A stretch of 64,000 nt of DNA from Bacteroides faecalis (lineage in GTDB: Bacteria; Bacteroidota; Bacteroidia; Bacteroidales; Bacteroidaceae), in NCBI RefSeq assembly GCF_003865075.1, contig NZ_BHWB01000008.1:205234-269233 (forward strand), given 5' to 3'. The position numbers and the translations under genes are program-made. The notes beneath the pieces are model-generated. The model did no database searches, was not told the origin of the DNA, and saw nothing but the letters and a program-made list of their open reading frames with translations. Positions 8,574-18,630 of the stretch are shown here, in pieces (positions within the stretch are counted from its first letter, which is position 1; each line of letters opens with the position of its first letter).

Positions 8574-10442
8574 GTGGCAGTACCTTATTTACAAGTAGAC
8601 AATCTGACCAAGTCTTTCGGGGATTTGGTCTTGATGGAAAATATATCTTTTGGCATTGCTGAAGGGCAGCGTGTCGGACTTATCGCCAAGAACGGAAGCG
8701 GTAAAACGACTTTATTGAATATTATTGCCGGAAAAGAAGGATACGATAGTGGAAACATTGTATTTCGCCGCGATCTCCGGGTAGATTATCTGGAGCAAGA
8801 TCCTAAATATCCCGAGGAACTGACTGTACTCGAAGCCTGTTTCCATCATGGAAACAGTACCGTCGAACTCATTAAAGAGTATGAACGTTGTATGGAAACA
8901 GCCGGACATCCCGGATTAGAAGACCTGTTAGTACGTATGGATCACGAGAAAGCCTGGGAATATGAACAGAAAGCCAAGCAAATTCTCTCGCAACTGAAAA
9001 TCCGTAATTTTGACCAACAGGTGAAACAGCTTTCCGGTGGGCAGCTAAAGCGCGTTGCATTAGCTAATGCGTTGATTACTGAACCGGATTTACTGATTCT
9101 CGATGAGCCTACCAATCACTTGGATCTTGATATGACGGAATGGCTGGAAGAATATCTTCGTCGTACCAATCTGAGTTTGTTGATGGTGACACATGACCGT
9201 TATTTCCTTGATCGTGTATGTTCGGAGATTATAGAAATAGATAACCGGCAAATTTATCAGTATAAAGGAAACTACAGCTATTATCTGGAGAAGCGCGAGG
9301 AACGTATTGAAGCCAAAAGCGTGGAAATAGAACGTGCCAACAATCTTTATCGTACAGAACTTGATTGGATGCGTCGTATGCCTCAGGCACGCGGACATAA
9401 AGCGCGCTATCGGGAAGATGCTTTTTACGAATTGGAGAAGGTTGCCAAACAACATCTTCGCAATGATAATGTGAAGTTGGAAGTGAAGGCTTCTTATATT
9501 GGAAGTAAGATATTCGAAGCTGATCATCTCTCTAAAAGCTTCGGTGACTTGAAGATTCTGGATGATTTTTCTTATATCTTTTCCCGTTACGAAAAGATGG
9601 GAATCGTGGGAAACAACGGAACCGGAAAGTCTACCTTTATCAAGATACTGATGGGGCTGGTTCAGCCGGATAGCGGAATATTGGAAATCGGTGAAACGGT
9701 TCGCTTCGGTTATTATTCACAGGATGGGCTTCAGTTTGACGAACGGATGAAGGTGATTGATGTGGTACAAGATATTGCTGAAGTGATAGAGCTGGGTAAC
9801 GGCAAGAAACTGACAGCTTCGCAGTTCTTACAACATTTCCTGTTTACGCCCGAAACTCAGCATAGTTATGTTTATAAGTTGAGTGGGGGAGAACGTCGTA
9901 GACTTTACCTCTGTACGGTGCTGATGCGTAATCCGAACTTCCTCGTGTTGGACGAACCTACCAACGATTTGGATATTATCACCTTAAATGTGCTGGAAGA
10001 GTATCTTCAAAGTTTCAAAGGTTGTGTGATCGTTGTATCCCATGACCGCTACTTTATGGATAAAGTAGTCGATCACTTGCTGGTGTTCAACGGGCAAGGA
10101 GATATTCGTGACTTTCCGGGTAATTATAGTGATTACCGGGATTGGAAAGAAGCGAAAGCACAGAAAGAGAAAGAAGCAGAAAAGCCTCAGGAGGAAAAAA
10201 CTGTCCGCGTCCGCTTGAACGAAAAACGAAAGATGAGCTTTAAAGAAAAGCGTGAGTTTGAACTTCTGGAAAAGGAAATTGCAGACTTGGAGGCAGAGAA
10301 GACTCAGATAGAAGAGTTGCTTTGTAGTGGTACGCTTTCTGTCGATGAACTAACGGAAAAGTCAAAACGTTTGCCCGAAGTAAATGATTTGATTGATGAG
10401 AAAACAATGCGTTGGTTGGAGTTAAGCGAGATAGAGGGTTAA
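8574..10442 (+). CDS. ABC-F family ATPase (Uup/EttA-like)
   Basis: 622 residues with two ATP-binding cassettes and no membrane segments. Walker A motifs are AKNGSGKTT (near 45) and GNNGTGKST (near 350); signature motifs are LSGGQLKRV and LSGGERRRL; Walker B segments read LLILDEPTNHLDL and FLVLDEPTNDLDI. A charged C-terminal coiled-coil (about 540-622) fits Uup-type members. ABC-F proteins act on the ribosome or on DNA-linked processes rather than transport. The start is GTG at 8574: a stop codon lies directly in front of it in frame. Confidence 0.9.
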   Translation: MAVPYLQVDNLTKSFGDLVLMENISFGIAEGQRVGLIAKNGSGKTTLLNIIAGKEGYDSGNIVFRRDLRVDYLEQDPKYPEELTVLEACFHHGNSTVELIKEYERCMETAGHPGLEDLLVRMDHEKAWEYEQKAKQILSQLKIRNFDQQVKQLSGGQLKRVALANALITEPDLLILDEPTNHLDLDMTEWLEEYLRRTNLSLLMVTHDRYFLDRVCSEIIEIDNRQIYQYKGNYSYYLEKREERIEAKSVEIERANNLYRTELDWMRRMPQARGHKARYREDAFYELEKVAKQHLRNDNVKLEVKASYIGSKIFEADHLSKSFGDLKILDDFSYIFSRYEKMGIVGNNGTGKSTFIKILMGLVQPDSGILEIGETVRFGYYSQDGLQFDERMKVIDVVQDIAEVIELGNGKKLTASQFLQHFLFTPETQHSYVYKLSGGERRRLYLCTVLMRNPNFLVLDEPTNDLDIITLNVLEEYLQSFKGCVIVVSHDRYFMDKVVDHLLVFNGQGDIRDFPGNYSDYRDWKEAKAQKEKEAEKPQEEKTVRVRLNEKRKMSFKEKREFELLEKEIADLEAEKTQIEELLCSGTLSVDELTEKSKRLPEVNDLIDEKTMRWLELSEIEG

Positions 10443-10510
10443 GCCTAACAAACTGAATAAATACGAATAAACAAGTAATTGATAATAAATAATTTATAAC
10501 TTTTCCTGTC

Positions 10511-11353
10511 ATGTCGAACCTGACCAATTATCATAGTCACTGTCTTTATTGTGACGGACGAGCAAATATGGAAGATTTCATTCGCTTTGCCATTAGTGAG
10601 GGTTTCTCTTCCTATGGTATTTCTTCTCATGCCCCACTACCATTCTCTACTGCATGGACTATGGAATGGGATCGTATGAATGATTATCTGTGCGAATTTT
10701 CCCGTCTGAAGAAAAAATATGCTGATAAGATAGAATTGGCAATCGGGCTTGAAATTGATTATCTAAATGAGGATAGCCATCCGGCTTTGCCCTGTTTCCA
10801 GGAATTACCGCTCGATTATCGAATAGGTTCTGTACATATGTTATATTCACCGGAGGGGAAAGTTGTGGATATCGATACTTCTGCCGATACTTACCGTCAG
10901 CTGATAGACACGCATTTTTGTGGTGATATAGAACACGTAGTTCGTCTGTATTATAAGAATTTACTTCGGATGGTGGAGTTAGGTGGATTTGACATTGTAG
11001 GTCATGCGGATAAAATGCACTATAATGCTTCATGTTATCGTCCCGGTTTGCTGGATGAGGTTTGGTATGACACTCTTGTGCGTGATTATTTTGCAGAGAT
11101 AGCCCGTCGCGGTTATATTATTGAAATCAATACCAAGTCATATCGTGATTTAGGCACTTTCTATCCCAATGAACGTTATTTTCCTTTCTTAAAAGAATTA
11201 GGTGTCCGAGTACAAGTAAATAGTGATGCACATTATCCGGAACGGATTAATAATAGCCGTCACGAAGCGCTTCTAGCCTTGAGAAAAGCGGGATTTGAGA
11301 CAGTCACAGAATGGCATAAAGGGAAATGGGAAGAAATACCCATTAATCTATAG
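10511..11353 (+). CDS. PHP-family histidinol-phosphatase
   Basis: 280 residues. PHP metal-binding signatures are in order: NYHSHCLYCDG at the N-terminus, IGSVHML, GHADKMH and QVNSDAHYPE. Family members hydrolyse L-histidinol phosphate in histidine biosynthesis, but related PHP phosphoesterases have other substrates and no his genes are nearby, so substrate is inferred. Soluble, cytoplasmic. It ends tail to tail with the M48 protease gene, overlapping by 11 bp. Confidence 0.82.
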   Translation: MSNLTNYHSHCLYCDGRANMEDFIRFAISEGFSSYGISSHAPLPFSTAWTMEWDRMNDYLCEFSRLKKKYADKIELAIGLEIDYLNEDSHPALPCFQELPLDYRIGSVHMLYSPEGKVVDIDTSADTYRQLIDTHFCGDIEHVVRLYYKNLLRMVELGGFDIVGHADKMHYNASCYRPGLLDEVWYDTLVRDYFAEIARRGYIIEINTKSYRDLGTFYPNERYFPFLKELGVRVQVNSDAHYPERINNSRHEALLALRKAGFETVTEWHKGKWEEIPINL

Positions 11354-13411
11354 TAGGTAAGTTCCTTTCAATTTCTTCAATCTTTGCTCCTAATTTGATT
11401 TTAGACTTGTGTTCCAGTGTTTTCAGAAGATAGAAATAAATGACCTTGACTTGAATCATGGTGTTAATTTGTTCTGTATCAATCACTGAATTTGTGGATT
11501 CGTCAAGAGGACTTTGTACAAAGGTTTGCAGAAGTTCTATCATTTTAGTATTTCCCACTGTTGATAATAAATCCCAGTTGTCGGCACTTACTATCTTCTT
11601 GATGTCATTTGTTAAGGAGTTAATCATTTTTTTGAGTTCTATTATTTCTTTGTCAGTTCGATTGACGGGGCGGTTAAGTTCATTAATTAATGCATTGATT
11701 CTCATGTCTAACTCTGAGTCATGTTCTTTTATGTTAGTTTGTGCAAAGAATATTGCATCATAAATAGAATTAATTTCGTTAGTTAAAGCATTATTATTCA
11801 GCTGACAACAATACATCAGATATTGATAGATATCTTTATCGATTTGTTTTACTTTGACTGATAATGTTTCTACGTACTCCTCGTGTCTTTTGATTGGAAG
11901 TGCTTTTATTGAGCACTCTTCGTTGAGATAACGAATACTCTCTACTTCTATTTGTTTGTAATATACATTATATAGTGTATTACAATCATTGAGTGCTACT
12001 TCGTATTCTTTAATTACTTCGCAATTGGCAGCAGTAAAGGGTGTATCTATTTTATTAGCAGCCACTTCCGATCTGTCAAATACCAGAATATTCCGATTCA
12101 GAAAATATCTGTACTTTTCTATAACGATATTATTGCGGTAATATTCCAGATACCATTGTCTAAACGCTTCATTAGATATTGTTTCCAGAGTTTCTGCTTC
12201 GGCTGATGTTTGGAACTCGTTTTCTACAATATCGGCAACTTTCAGTTTGATGTTTTCCGGTAGTAATGTCCATGAAGAGACGAAAGAAGTCACTTTTTTC
12301 TTGCTGTTGCGTGATGTCAAATGTGAAACTCTTTTTTCTGTAGAAGGATGTGTATCCCATGTGTTCTCAATCACGATTCTGGAAGGGGGATATAGGGTGG
12401 GTATCTCCTGATCTATCAATGATTGATAGGATATTGATAAGTGATTATTTTGAGTGATGATATCTGTTATGATTTGATATGCCTCAAAGAAGTTATTCAC
12501 TTTTTTCTTTTCTTCGGCCAAATTGGCTAATGCTTCTTTAGTAACATTAAATGAGGAGGCTAAAATCTCAATTTTATATAATGCAGAAGCAAATACATCT
12601 TTTCCAATGTAATCGCATGCTATCCTGTCCGCATCATATTCCATCTGGCGTGATAGCTTGAAATAGGAATGATTCACTACTCTATACATATATTGTAATA
12701 TTCTCTTGACCAGGTTAGTGAATATTCGGGTGAATTTACCAAAAAAAGCAAGAGATTGTATCGGAATTACACACCACTCATCTACCCATTTATCCCATTT
12801 ATCTTCTTGAAAAGCAAGGTTATAGATAACAGTGTTGGCTATATAAACAGTAGAGCCTACTTTCATACTTTTTTGTGAGAAGTGCCCGAATTCATGTGCT
12901 AGTATCCCTTTTAGTTCATCTGTATTGGTAGCATTGAATAGCCCTAAACCGATTTCCAGGTTTTTCTTTACCGGAAAGAATATACTCCAGAAACTAGTAT
13001 TATAAAAGACGCAGGCATTGACGTCCGGTGATAAATATACTTTTTTAGGCATAGGGCATTGCGTTTCCAAAGCAACTTCGCGGATTGCTTGAAATAACTG
13101 TGGACATTCTGTTTCTGTAATTAATCTCCTGCTCTCGTTGTTGTTTATTGTACGGGAAAAGATGAATTTCACGAGATAGATACCAAACATAAGGAGAAAC
13201 CTATTCCTCCGACCATAAGGGCAAGTAGTAAAAGCATTAGTCTTATCGAATGGAGAGCCGTTAAATGTAGAACTCCCCAAAAACAAAATCGATAAGCCAG
13301 CCAAATGAGCAGTACTCCTATAGCGATTAATCCTATATATACAAAAATAAATAGAGAGATTCTGAAGAGAACAATAGAAGAGTGCTGTCGGATAGTGTCG
13401 TTGTGTTTCAT
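11343..13411 (-). CDS. M48-family membrane metalloprotease, with an apparent frameshift after the N-terminal membrane segments
   Basis: The catalytic part has the zinc motif HEFGH in GILAHEFGHFSQKS with a downstream MEYDADRIACDYI Glu/Asp segment, typical of M48 peptidases, followed by a long coiled C-terminal region. The reading frame that holds the protease opens at 13304, but its first 35 residues are unnatural. A separate frame starting at 13411 (MKHNDTIRQHSSIVLFRISL) gives two clean membrane helices and ends GGIGFSL, exactly where the protease frame resumes with MFGIYLVKFIFSR. One missing base near 13191-13196 would join them into a protein of about 689 residues. Loss by sequencing error or a real mutation cannot be told apart here. 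Confidence 0.8.
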
Positions 13412-13415
13412 AGCC

Positions 13416-13476
13416 TTTATATAGTTATTTCCTATGCAAATATAAGATTAATTTGCATAGGAAATAACTATATAAA
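13416..13476. repeat. 26-bp perfect inverted repeat, hairpin between two minus-strand genes
   Basis: The arms 13416-13441 and 13451-13476 are perfectly complementary around a 9-base loop. It lies 31 bp past the stop of the isomerase-like gene and ends 4 bp before the M48 start codon, so in RNA it would terminate the upstream message or mask the M48 ribosome-binding region. Confidence 0.7.
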
Positions 13477-13507
13477 AGACTTTTTGATTAGCGGAGCAGG
13501 AATAATA

Positions 13508-14743
13508 TTATTCTGTTCTTTTACAGGCATTTGCTTGGAAGAACTCGTTCAACGCATCTTCGTAATTACCTTGTATTAGGATATGATGATTACCAAGTGG
13601 ATTTTTTAGGAAATATTCGGTAGGAGTATTCATTTTAATACGTACCTGTGTGCGGCACATATTGATATAGTTGGTATTCTCTGTTAATGTTCCGGTAGAT
13701 AGATAATATTCGTCCAAACACTCTCCACCGCATTTTACAATAGTCACATCTCCAGTAGGAAGTAACCCCTGTATACCTATACTTTTTTCCGATTCAAAAT
13801 GATTTCGGATGACATATCTTTCCGTTTGTTTGAGTCCTACGGTGCAGTGTGCCAATACCAGTTCGTTCGTACGAGAGGTTATCATAGATGGGTTAGCCAT
13901 GAATCCACCTTTTCCTGTCAGTGTTTTCACTGCAAGTAGGGTAAAGACAGATTGTAAATCGCCTTCACATCCAGCAATGATTCCTTCGTCATTCAATAAA
14001 GACAAAGCCAGACAGCCAGTAGTATCAATCTGTTCCAATATTTTAAAACAACTGATTGTCAATGCATCCAGCTTGTTTTCTTCACAGACTTTTTTTATAG
14101 CCCTGTATAGTTTCATTGCATTAATCAAATCTTCGGGATTACCCTCCCGGCAAGCGAGAGCCTGTGAAGCAACAGCAGCACACGAAGCACCTACTTCGTC
14201 ATCAGCGATATGTTGGAAATGCTTATATACGGCCTCTAGTGGAATATCAATATATTCGATTCCCCAACGTCGTTTTGCTAACAGATAATCAACATTGCTG
14301 GCAATTAACCAAGAAGAAGGTGTGCCAATGACACCGATGCGTTTTCCAAACAAGGAACGCTGTGCTCGGAAGTTATTGTATAAGATATGAATTCTCAATA
14401 TGATAGCAGGTAGTTCTCCATGTAAGATTTCGCTTTTCATACCACGTCCCCGTAGCCAGGAAGAGATTTCCAAAGCTGCTGCAAGAGAATTCTGCATACC
14501 GTCAGCCAATAAAATAGCGGGGCGGGGGAGGCGTTCAAAATGCTGGATGACTAGTCTTTCCACTCCTCCGGTAGCGATGAAGATAATTTTGAAATCATCA
14601 CTACTCAGTTTGTCCATATCTTGGTAATCGACGAATTTAACGGTATAGTATTTCTCGAGCTCACTAAACACAGCTTCATGTGAACTACGTAGTGAAGTCT
14701 GTTTGTGAAGAAGCGAAGCGAATGAGATGAGATGTATAGTCAT
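13508..14743 (-). CDS. L-fucose/arabinose isomerase-like protein
   Basis: 411 residues, soluble. The sequence has the overall plan of the FucI/AraA-like superfamily: an N-terminal alpha/beta domain with IIFIATGGVE, a middle domain with GKRIGVIGTPSSWLIAS, and the metal-site segment IIAGCEGDLQSVFTLLAVK near residues 255-270 where family enzymes place an acidic ligand. True FucI enzymes are longer (about 590 residues), so this is the short uncharacterised type and may not act on fucose. It stands alone; a divergent aminotransferase gene starts 180 bp away. Confidence 0.65.
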   Translation of the reverse strand: MTIHLISFASLLHKQTSLRSSHEAVFSELEKYYTVKFVDYQDMDKLSSDDFKIIFIATGGVERLVIQHFERLPRPAILLADGMQNSLAAALEISSWLRGRGMKSEILHGELPAIILRIHILYNNFRAQRSLFGKRIGVIGTPSSWLIASNVDYLLAKRRWGIEYIDIPLEAVYKHFQHIADDEVGASCAAVASQALACREGNPEDLINAMKLYRAIKKVCEENKLDALTISCFKILEQIDTTGCLALSLLNDEGIIAGCEGDLQSVFTLLAVKTLTGKGGFMANPSMITSRTNELVLAHCTVGLKQTERYVIRNHFESEKSIGIQGLLPTGDVTIVKCGGECLDEYYLSTGTLTENTNYINMCRTQVRIKMNTPTEYFLKNPLGNHHILIQGNYEDALNEFFQANACKRTE

Positions 14744-14864
14744 TATGGTATTGTTTTAAGTTTTCCATATGACAAATGTATAGCTTTCTTTCCATATTTC
14801 AATAACGATTTTAACCTTGCTAAGGTTTTTAAAGTTTTTATGTCTCTGTATTCAAATTATTGCG

Positions 14865-14872
14865 TACATTTG
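14865..14872 (+). promoter_or_regulatory. -7 promoter element of the aminotransferase gene
   Basis: TACATTTG at 14865-14872, 51 bases before the ATG at 14924, in the divergent intergenic region. Confidence 0.45.
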
Positions 14873-14923
14873 CAGCTTCAAGTAGAAAAAGTAAATAGTA
14901 ATTAGTAATTTGTAATTAAAATT

Positions 14924-16123
14924 ATGCCAACCATCTCCATTCGCGGAAATGAGATGCCTGCATCTCCTATCAGAAAGCTGGCTCCTTTAGCAGATGCTGC
15001 CAAACAGCGGGGAGTCCATGTGTTTCACCTGAATATCGGACAGCCTGATCTGCCCACTCCTCAGGCCGCGATTGACGCGATACGCAGTATTGACCGTAAA
15101 GTGCTGGAATATAGTCCGAGTGCCGGTTATCGTAGCTATCGCGAAAAATTAGTAGGGTATTATGCTAAATTCAATATCAATCTGACTGCTGATGATATAA
15201 TTATTACATCAGGTGGGTCGGAAGCAGTACTTTTCTCTTTTCTTTCCTGTTTGAATCCGGGAGACGAAATTATTGTTCCTGAGCCGGCTTATGCTAACTA
15301 TATGGCTTTTGCAATTTCGGCAGGAGCGAAAATCCGCACAATTGCCACTACCATTGAAGAGGGTTTTTCCCTTCCGAAAGTAGAGAAGTTTGAAGAACTG
15401 ATAAACGAGCGGACAAAAGCGATATTGATTTGTAATCCAAATAATCCGACCGGTTATCTGTATACTCGTCGTGAGATGAATCAGATTCGTGATCTGGTGA
15501 AGAAATATGACTTGTTCCTGTTCTCTGATGAAGTTTATCGTGAGTTTATTTATACCGGATCTCCTTATATCTCTGCCTGTCATTTGGAAGGAATTGAGAA
15601 TAATGTTGTATTGATTGACTCCGTTTCAAAACGATATTCAGAATGCGGTATTCGTATTGGTGCGTTAATTACCAAGAACAAAGAGATACGTGACGCTGTT
15701 ATGAAGTTCTGTCAGGCACGTTTAAGTCCGCCATTGATCGGACAGATTGCTGCGGAAGCTTCTTTGGATGCTCCCGAAGAATATTCGCGTGAAACGTACG
15801 ATGAATACGTGGAACGTCGTAAATGTCTGATTGACGGATTGAATCGCATACCGGGTGTATATTCTCCTATTCCGATGGGAGCTTTCTACACAGTGGCAAA
15901 GCTTCCGGTAGATGATTCGGATAAGTTCTGTGCATGGTGTCTTTCTGATTTTGAATACGAAGGGCAAACAGTCTTTATGGCTCCGGCTTCCGGTTTTTAT
16001 ACAACTCCGGGCTCAGGAATCAATGAAGTACGTATTGCTTATGTATTGAAGAAAGAAGATTTGACGCGTGCGCTTTTCGTTTTACAAAAAGCATTGGAAG
16101 CGTATCCGGGAAGAACAGAATAA
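14924..16123 (+). CDS. Class I/II PLP-dependent aminotransferase (aspartate aminotransferase family)
   Basis: 399 residues. Fold-type I aminotransferase landmarks are present: GQPDLPTPQ near the N-terminus, ITSGGSEAVLF, CNPNNPTGYLYT, LFSDEVYREF and the PLP-lysine segment DSVSKRYSECGIRIG, with the C-terminal Arg region INEVRIAYV. It transfers an amino group between an amino acid and a 2-oxo acid; aspartate or aromatic substrates are likely but not resolved. The permease gene follows after 20 bp, so they may share a transcript. Confidence 0.85.
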   Translation: MPTISIRGNEMPASPIRKLAPLADAAKQRGVHVFHLNIGQPDLPTPQAAIDAIRSIDRKVLEYSPSAGYRSYREKLVGYYAKFNINLTADDIIITSGGSEAVLFSFLSCLNPGDEIIVPEPAYANYMAFAISAGAKIRTIATTIEEGFSLPKVEKFEELINERTKAILICNPNNPTGYLYTRREMNQIRDLVKKYDLFLFSDEVYREFIYTGSPYISACHLEGIENNVVLIDSVSKRYSECGIRIGALITKNKEIRDAVMKFCQARLSPPLIGQIAAEASLDAPEEYSRETYDEYVERRKCLIDGLNRIPGVYSPIPMGAFYTVAKLPVDDSDKFCAWCLSDFEYEGQTVFMAPASGFYTTPGSGINEVRIAYVLKKEDLTRALFVLQKALEAYPGRTE

Positions 16124-16143
16124 AAGAATTGCGGAACAAATAA

Positions 16144-17388
16144 ATGTCATTTTCACTTTTTATAGCTCGGCGTATTTATCGTGAAAGCGATGGTGGTAAG
16201 CAGGTATCTCGTCCTGCTGTCCTCATTGCGATGGCGGGTATTGCTGTCGGGCTAGCTGTAATGATTATTGCTGTTGCAGTAGTCGTTGGCTTTAAGAGTG
16301 AGGTGAGGGATAAAGTTGTAGGATTTGGTTCGCATATACAGATCACTAATCTGGATGCAGTTAATTCTTATGAAACACATCCTGTTGTAGTGGGAGATAG
16401 CATGATGGTTGCACTTGCCGGTTATCCGGAAGTAAGTCACGTGCAGCGTTATTCTACGAAACCGGGAATGATAAAGACCGATGAGGCTTTTCAAGGAATG
16501 GTATTGAAGGGCGTCGGTCCTGAGTTTGATCCGCATTTTATAAAGGAATATTTGTTAGAAGGAGAAGTTCCTGTTTTCAGTGATTCGGTTTCTACTAATA
16601 AAGTTCTTATTTCCAAAGATCTGGCTACCAAGTTGAAGTTGAAGCTTGGAGATAAAATCTATACTTATTATATTCAGGATGATATTCGCGCTCGCCGATT
16701 AACGATTGCGGGGATTTATCAAACTAATTTTTCTGAATATGATAATCTCTTCCTGCTTACGGATCTTTATACAGTTAATCGTCTAAATGGTTGGCAACCG
16801 GAGCAAGTGAGTGGGGTAGAACTAGAAGTTAATGATTATAATCGTTTAGATGATATCACCTACAAAATAGCGGAAGATACAGACAATCAACATGATCTTT
16901 TGGGCGGTACTTATTATGTTCGAAATATAGAACAACTGAATCCTCAGATCTTTGAGTGGTTGGGGTTGTTGGATACCAATATCTGGGTAATTCTTGTTCT
17001 TATGATGGGTGTTGCCGGTTTCACCATGATTTCTGGTTTGCTGATTATTATCATTGAGCGCACCAACATGATTGGTATCCTAAAAGCTTTGGGAGCTGAT
17101 AATTTCACCATTCGCAAAACCTTTTTATGGTTCTCTGTTTTTTTGATTGGTAAAGGAATGATTCTGGGAAATATCATAGGACTTGCCTTCTGTTTTCTCC
17201 AATCTTATTTTCAGATATTTAAATTAGATCCTACCAACTACTATATGGACTCCGTTCCTGTTTATTTTAATATCTGGTTCTTGTTGTTAATCAATGCGGG
17301 GACATTACTTTCGTCTGTACTTATGTTGATAGGTCCTTCTTTCATCATTGCTAAAATTAATCCGGCAAGTTCAATGAGATACGAGTAA
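16144..17388 (+). CDS. FtsX/LolE-type ABC transporter permease
   Basis: 414 residues. One membrane segment (about 27-48) precedes a large periplasmic domain (about 50-270); three more segments follow (about 278-302, 325-352, 378-400), the FtsX/MacB permease topology. The sequence around GLLIIIIERTNMIGILKALGA is the family coupling-helix region. This matches the LolC/LolE branch, which extracts lipoproteins from the inner membrane with the LolD ATPase. No LolD gene lies next to it, as is common in Bacteroides. Confidence 0.85.
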   Translation: MSFSLFIARRIYRESDGGKQVSRPAVLIAMAGIAVGLAVMIIAVAVVVGFKSEVRDKVVGFGSHIQITNLDAVNSYETHPVVVGDSMMVALAGYPEVSHVQRYSTKPGMIKTDEAFQGMVLKGVGPEFDPHFIKEYLLEGEVPVFSDSVSTNKVLISKDLATKLKLKLGDKIYTYYIQDDIRARRLTIAGIYQTNFSEYDNLFLLTDLYTVNRLNGWQPEQVSGVELEVNDYNRLDDITYKIAEDTDNQHDLLGGTYYVRNIEQLNPQIFEWLGLLDTNIWVILVLMMGVAGFTMISGLLIIIIERTNMIGILKALGADNFTIRKTFLWFSVFLIGKGMILGNIIGLAFCFLQSYFQIFKLDPTNYYMDSVPVYFNIWFLLLINAGTLLSSVLMLIGPSFIIAKINPASSMRYE

Positions 17389-17401
17389 GTACTATTAATT
17401 T

Positions 17402-18574
17402 TTATCTTCTCATGAAATCTCCCTTCCCGCGGAAAAAACGACAAGACTTGAATCTTAGTGACTGTATCGGTTGAAGCAGATCAAAAATAGGTAAAGAGAA
17501 ATAATATTTTCTTCCTCCGCCCATTTCTTTGGCTGTCTGGTTGATTACGATTGCTTGGATGATATAGCGGAGTATCCAGACAAATAAAGCAATTCCTGCG
17601 GTCAACCAATGAAAGTTAAGAACACCGAATACGATTCCGGCAATACATACTCCATAAAATAGTAATCTTGAAAAAGTTTCCAAGCCTAGTAGATAACGTT
17701 GTATGCCACGATAATAACGTGCGGTCGCCATAAAACTCACCTTTTCTTCTTTCCAATCCTTTATACGTTCTATCGGCTGTATTCGTACTGTTGCATTATA
17801 ATCAGTTTCGACTCTGGTATTTTCTGCTGTAGCTATCTGGTTAATAAACAAATCATCCTCACCACGTTGTAGATTTAAGTAAGATGAATATCCTTTTTGT
17901 TTGAAGAACAATTCTTTTCGATAAGCCAGATTACGTCCGATACCCATATAAGGTTTTCCGGCTAAAGCAAAGCCAAGATAACGCAAAGATTGAAAGAGTG
18001 CATCGAATGCCACCCGTTTATGCAACCACCCTTTAGTACGATCGTAACCACTATATCCCAAAACAATCTGTGTTTGCGAAGTAAAGTTACGTGCCATTAG
18101 TTTTAGCCATTGATTACTTGCCGGAATACAGTTTGTTTCAGTAAATACCAGCCAATCGTGTTTACTGGCTTTGATACCTAATGTAAGAGCTAGTTTTTTG
18201 TGGCTGATATATCGTGCACTTTCCGGAGTGAAACTGTGATAAAGATTAGGGTATTTTTCTTCAAAGATTCCTAATACGTCTGCTGTTTCATCGGTTGAAG
18301 CGTCATTGATGACGATTACTTCGAATTGCGGATAATCCTGTTCCAAAATCGTTGGAAGTATCTTGCGCAGATTATCAGCCTCGTTACGGGCACAGATAAT
18401 AACGGATAGAGGAGGAAATTCCCTTGAAAAATGAACCTCTTCTTTGCGTACAGCTGTATTATGTCTGTGTATCCGGTTATACAAACCGAAATAGTAAATG
18501 AGTTGGATAATAAAGAGGATACCTGCAGCCGATAATAAAATCAGTTCGATAGTATTGAATGTAAATGCTTCCAT
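17402..18574 (-). CDS. Membrane-bound family 2 glycosyltransferase
   Basis: 390 residues. An N-terminal membrane helix (about 8-30) precedes a GT-A domain with PPLSVIICARNEADNL, the VINDASTDET motif, a later ETNCIPAS acidic site and RGEDDLFINQ near 260. Two or three C-terminal membrane segments (about 300-355) complete the BcsA/HAS-like arrangement. It presumably builds or modifies an envelope glycan from a nucleotide sugar; the substrate is unknown. It ends 14 bp from the convergent permease gene. Confidence 0.85.
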   Translation of the reverse strand: MEAFTFNTIELILLSAAGILFIIQLIYYFGLYNRIHRHNTAVRKEEVHFSREFPPLSVIICARNEADNLRKILPTILEQDYPQFEVIVINDASTDETADVLGIFEEKYPNLYHSFTPESARYISHKKLALTLGIKASKHDWLVFTETNCIPASNQWLKLMARNFTSQTQIVLGYSGYDRTKGWLHKRVAFDALFQSLRYLGFALAGKPYMGIGRNLAYRKELFFKQKGYSSYLNLQRGEDDLFINQIATAENTRVETDYNATVRIQPIERIKDWKEEKVSFMATARYYRGIQRYLLGLETFSRLLFYGVCIAGIVFGVLNFHWLTAGIALFVWILRYIIQAIVINQTAKEMGGGRKYYFSLPIFDLLQPIQSLRFKSCRFFRGKGDFMRR

Positions 18575-18630
18575 TAATTTATACGTCGTTTTTTATACCT
18601 GCAAAAGTACGTATTTTTTCGGTAGCTTTG

